Assembly: GCA_021794335.1 (NCBI GenBank)
Contig: JAJYQZ010000183.1
Span: 1 to 7,421 of the forward strand
Direction of reading: 5' to 3'
Length of the DNA stretch: 7,421 bases
DNA from: a bacterium
Lineage (GTDB): Bacteria > SZUA-79 > Acidulodesulfobacterales > Acidulodesulfobacteraceae
The notes beneath the pieces were generated by a model. That model ran no database searches. It saw only the letters and a list, made by a program, of their open reading frames with translations, and was not told the DNA's origin. Shown one piece after another: positions 7,370 through 7,421 of the stretch; the stretch's first letter is position 1; every line of letters begins with the position of its first letter. The position numbers were made by a program, and so were the translations under genes.

Positions 7370-7421
7370 TTATCCAACCCTGCCGAGAACAGAAATATTC
7401 CTGTTCGCTTTGGCGGAAAAT
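7370..7421 (-). CDS. Possible 3' end of an unidentified upstream gene (partial)
   Basis: One minus-strand frame reads FSAKANRNISVLGRVG and then TAA, 3 bp before the ATG of the DUF2301-like gene. The tight spacing is typical of adjacent genes in an operon. Sixteen residues are too few to identify a protein, and the other two minus-strand frames are also open over this short stretch, so this is only a suggestion. Confidence 0.3.
   Translation of the reverse strand, partial: FSAKANRNISVLGRVG
7387..7406. repeat. Imperfect 20-bp palindrome upstream of the DUF2301-like gene
   Basis: On the minus strand GAACAGGAATATTTCTGTTC has GAACAG/CTGTTC arms around AATATT, with a single mismatched pair. Its inner edge lies 20 bp before the ATG at 7366. 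It could be a regulatory dyad or simply coding sequence of the possible upstream gene. No convincing -35/-10 pair accompanies it. Confidence 0.4.

Noticed and set aside
7369..7397. GATAAT as a -10 box for the DUF2301-like gene
   Set aside because: No acceptable -35 hexamer lies 16-18 bp upstream, and the gene may be transcribed with the preceding gene.
7387..7406. LexA (SOS) box
   Set aside because: The arms and spacing do not match the LexA sites I know (CTGT-N8-ACAG or GAAC-N4-GTTC), and no SOS gene follows directly.

Overview
The window is an AT-rich stretch of a Gram-negative (diderm) bacterial genome. Every gene I can support reads on the minus strand, so transcription runs from high to low coordinates. 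The diderm call rests on an RND pump of the hydrophobe/amphiphile efflux (HAE1) type and its lipoprotein adaptor, which work across a periplasm. The base composition and the divergence of the proteins suggest a low-GC lineage outside the well-known enterobacteria, possibly deltaproteobacteria-like. The sequence does not settle the taxonomy.

Layout in order of transcription: (1) 7370-7421, possibly the last codons of an unidentified upstream gene; (2) 6815-7366, a small multi-pass membrane protein resembling DUF2301; (3) 6765-6814, an intergenic gap with a strong sigma70-type promoter whose 17-bp spacer is filled by a perfect 16-bp palindrome, very probably the operator of the next gene's product; (4) 6159-6764, a TetR/AcrR-family repressor; (5) 5009-6139, a periplasmic adaptor lipoprotein; (6) 1942-5001, an RND inner-membrane drug/proton antiporter; (7) 369-1919, a 14-helix DHA2-family (EmrB/QacA-like) MFS exporter; (8) 1-352, the N-terminal quarter of exodeoxyribonuclease VII large subunit (xseA), running off the window edge.

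Genes 4-8 are separated by only 7-22 bp and I see no terminator between them. They look like one transcription unit: a self-repressed efflux operon that reads on into a DNA-repair nuclease. By family knowledge, a ligand binds the TetR protein and releases it from the operator. The adaptor and RND pump then export the compound, with the MFS exporter as a second pump. No outer-membrane channel (TolC/OprM type) and no EmrA-type adaptor for the MFS protein lie in the window.

The core content is ordinary multidrug-efflux biology, and I see no clear evidence of an entirely new system. The points worth a second look are the compact promoter-operator that predicts a leaderless repressor mRNA, the RND and DHA2 exporters sharing one adaptor gene, and the run-on into xseA. 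There are no tRNAs, rRNAs, CRISPR arrays or mobile elements that I can recognise, and no gene-free stretch over 300 bases.
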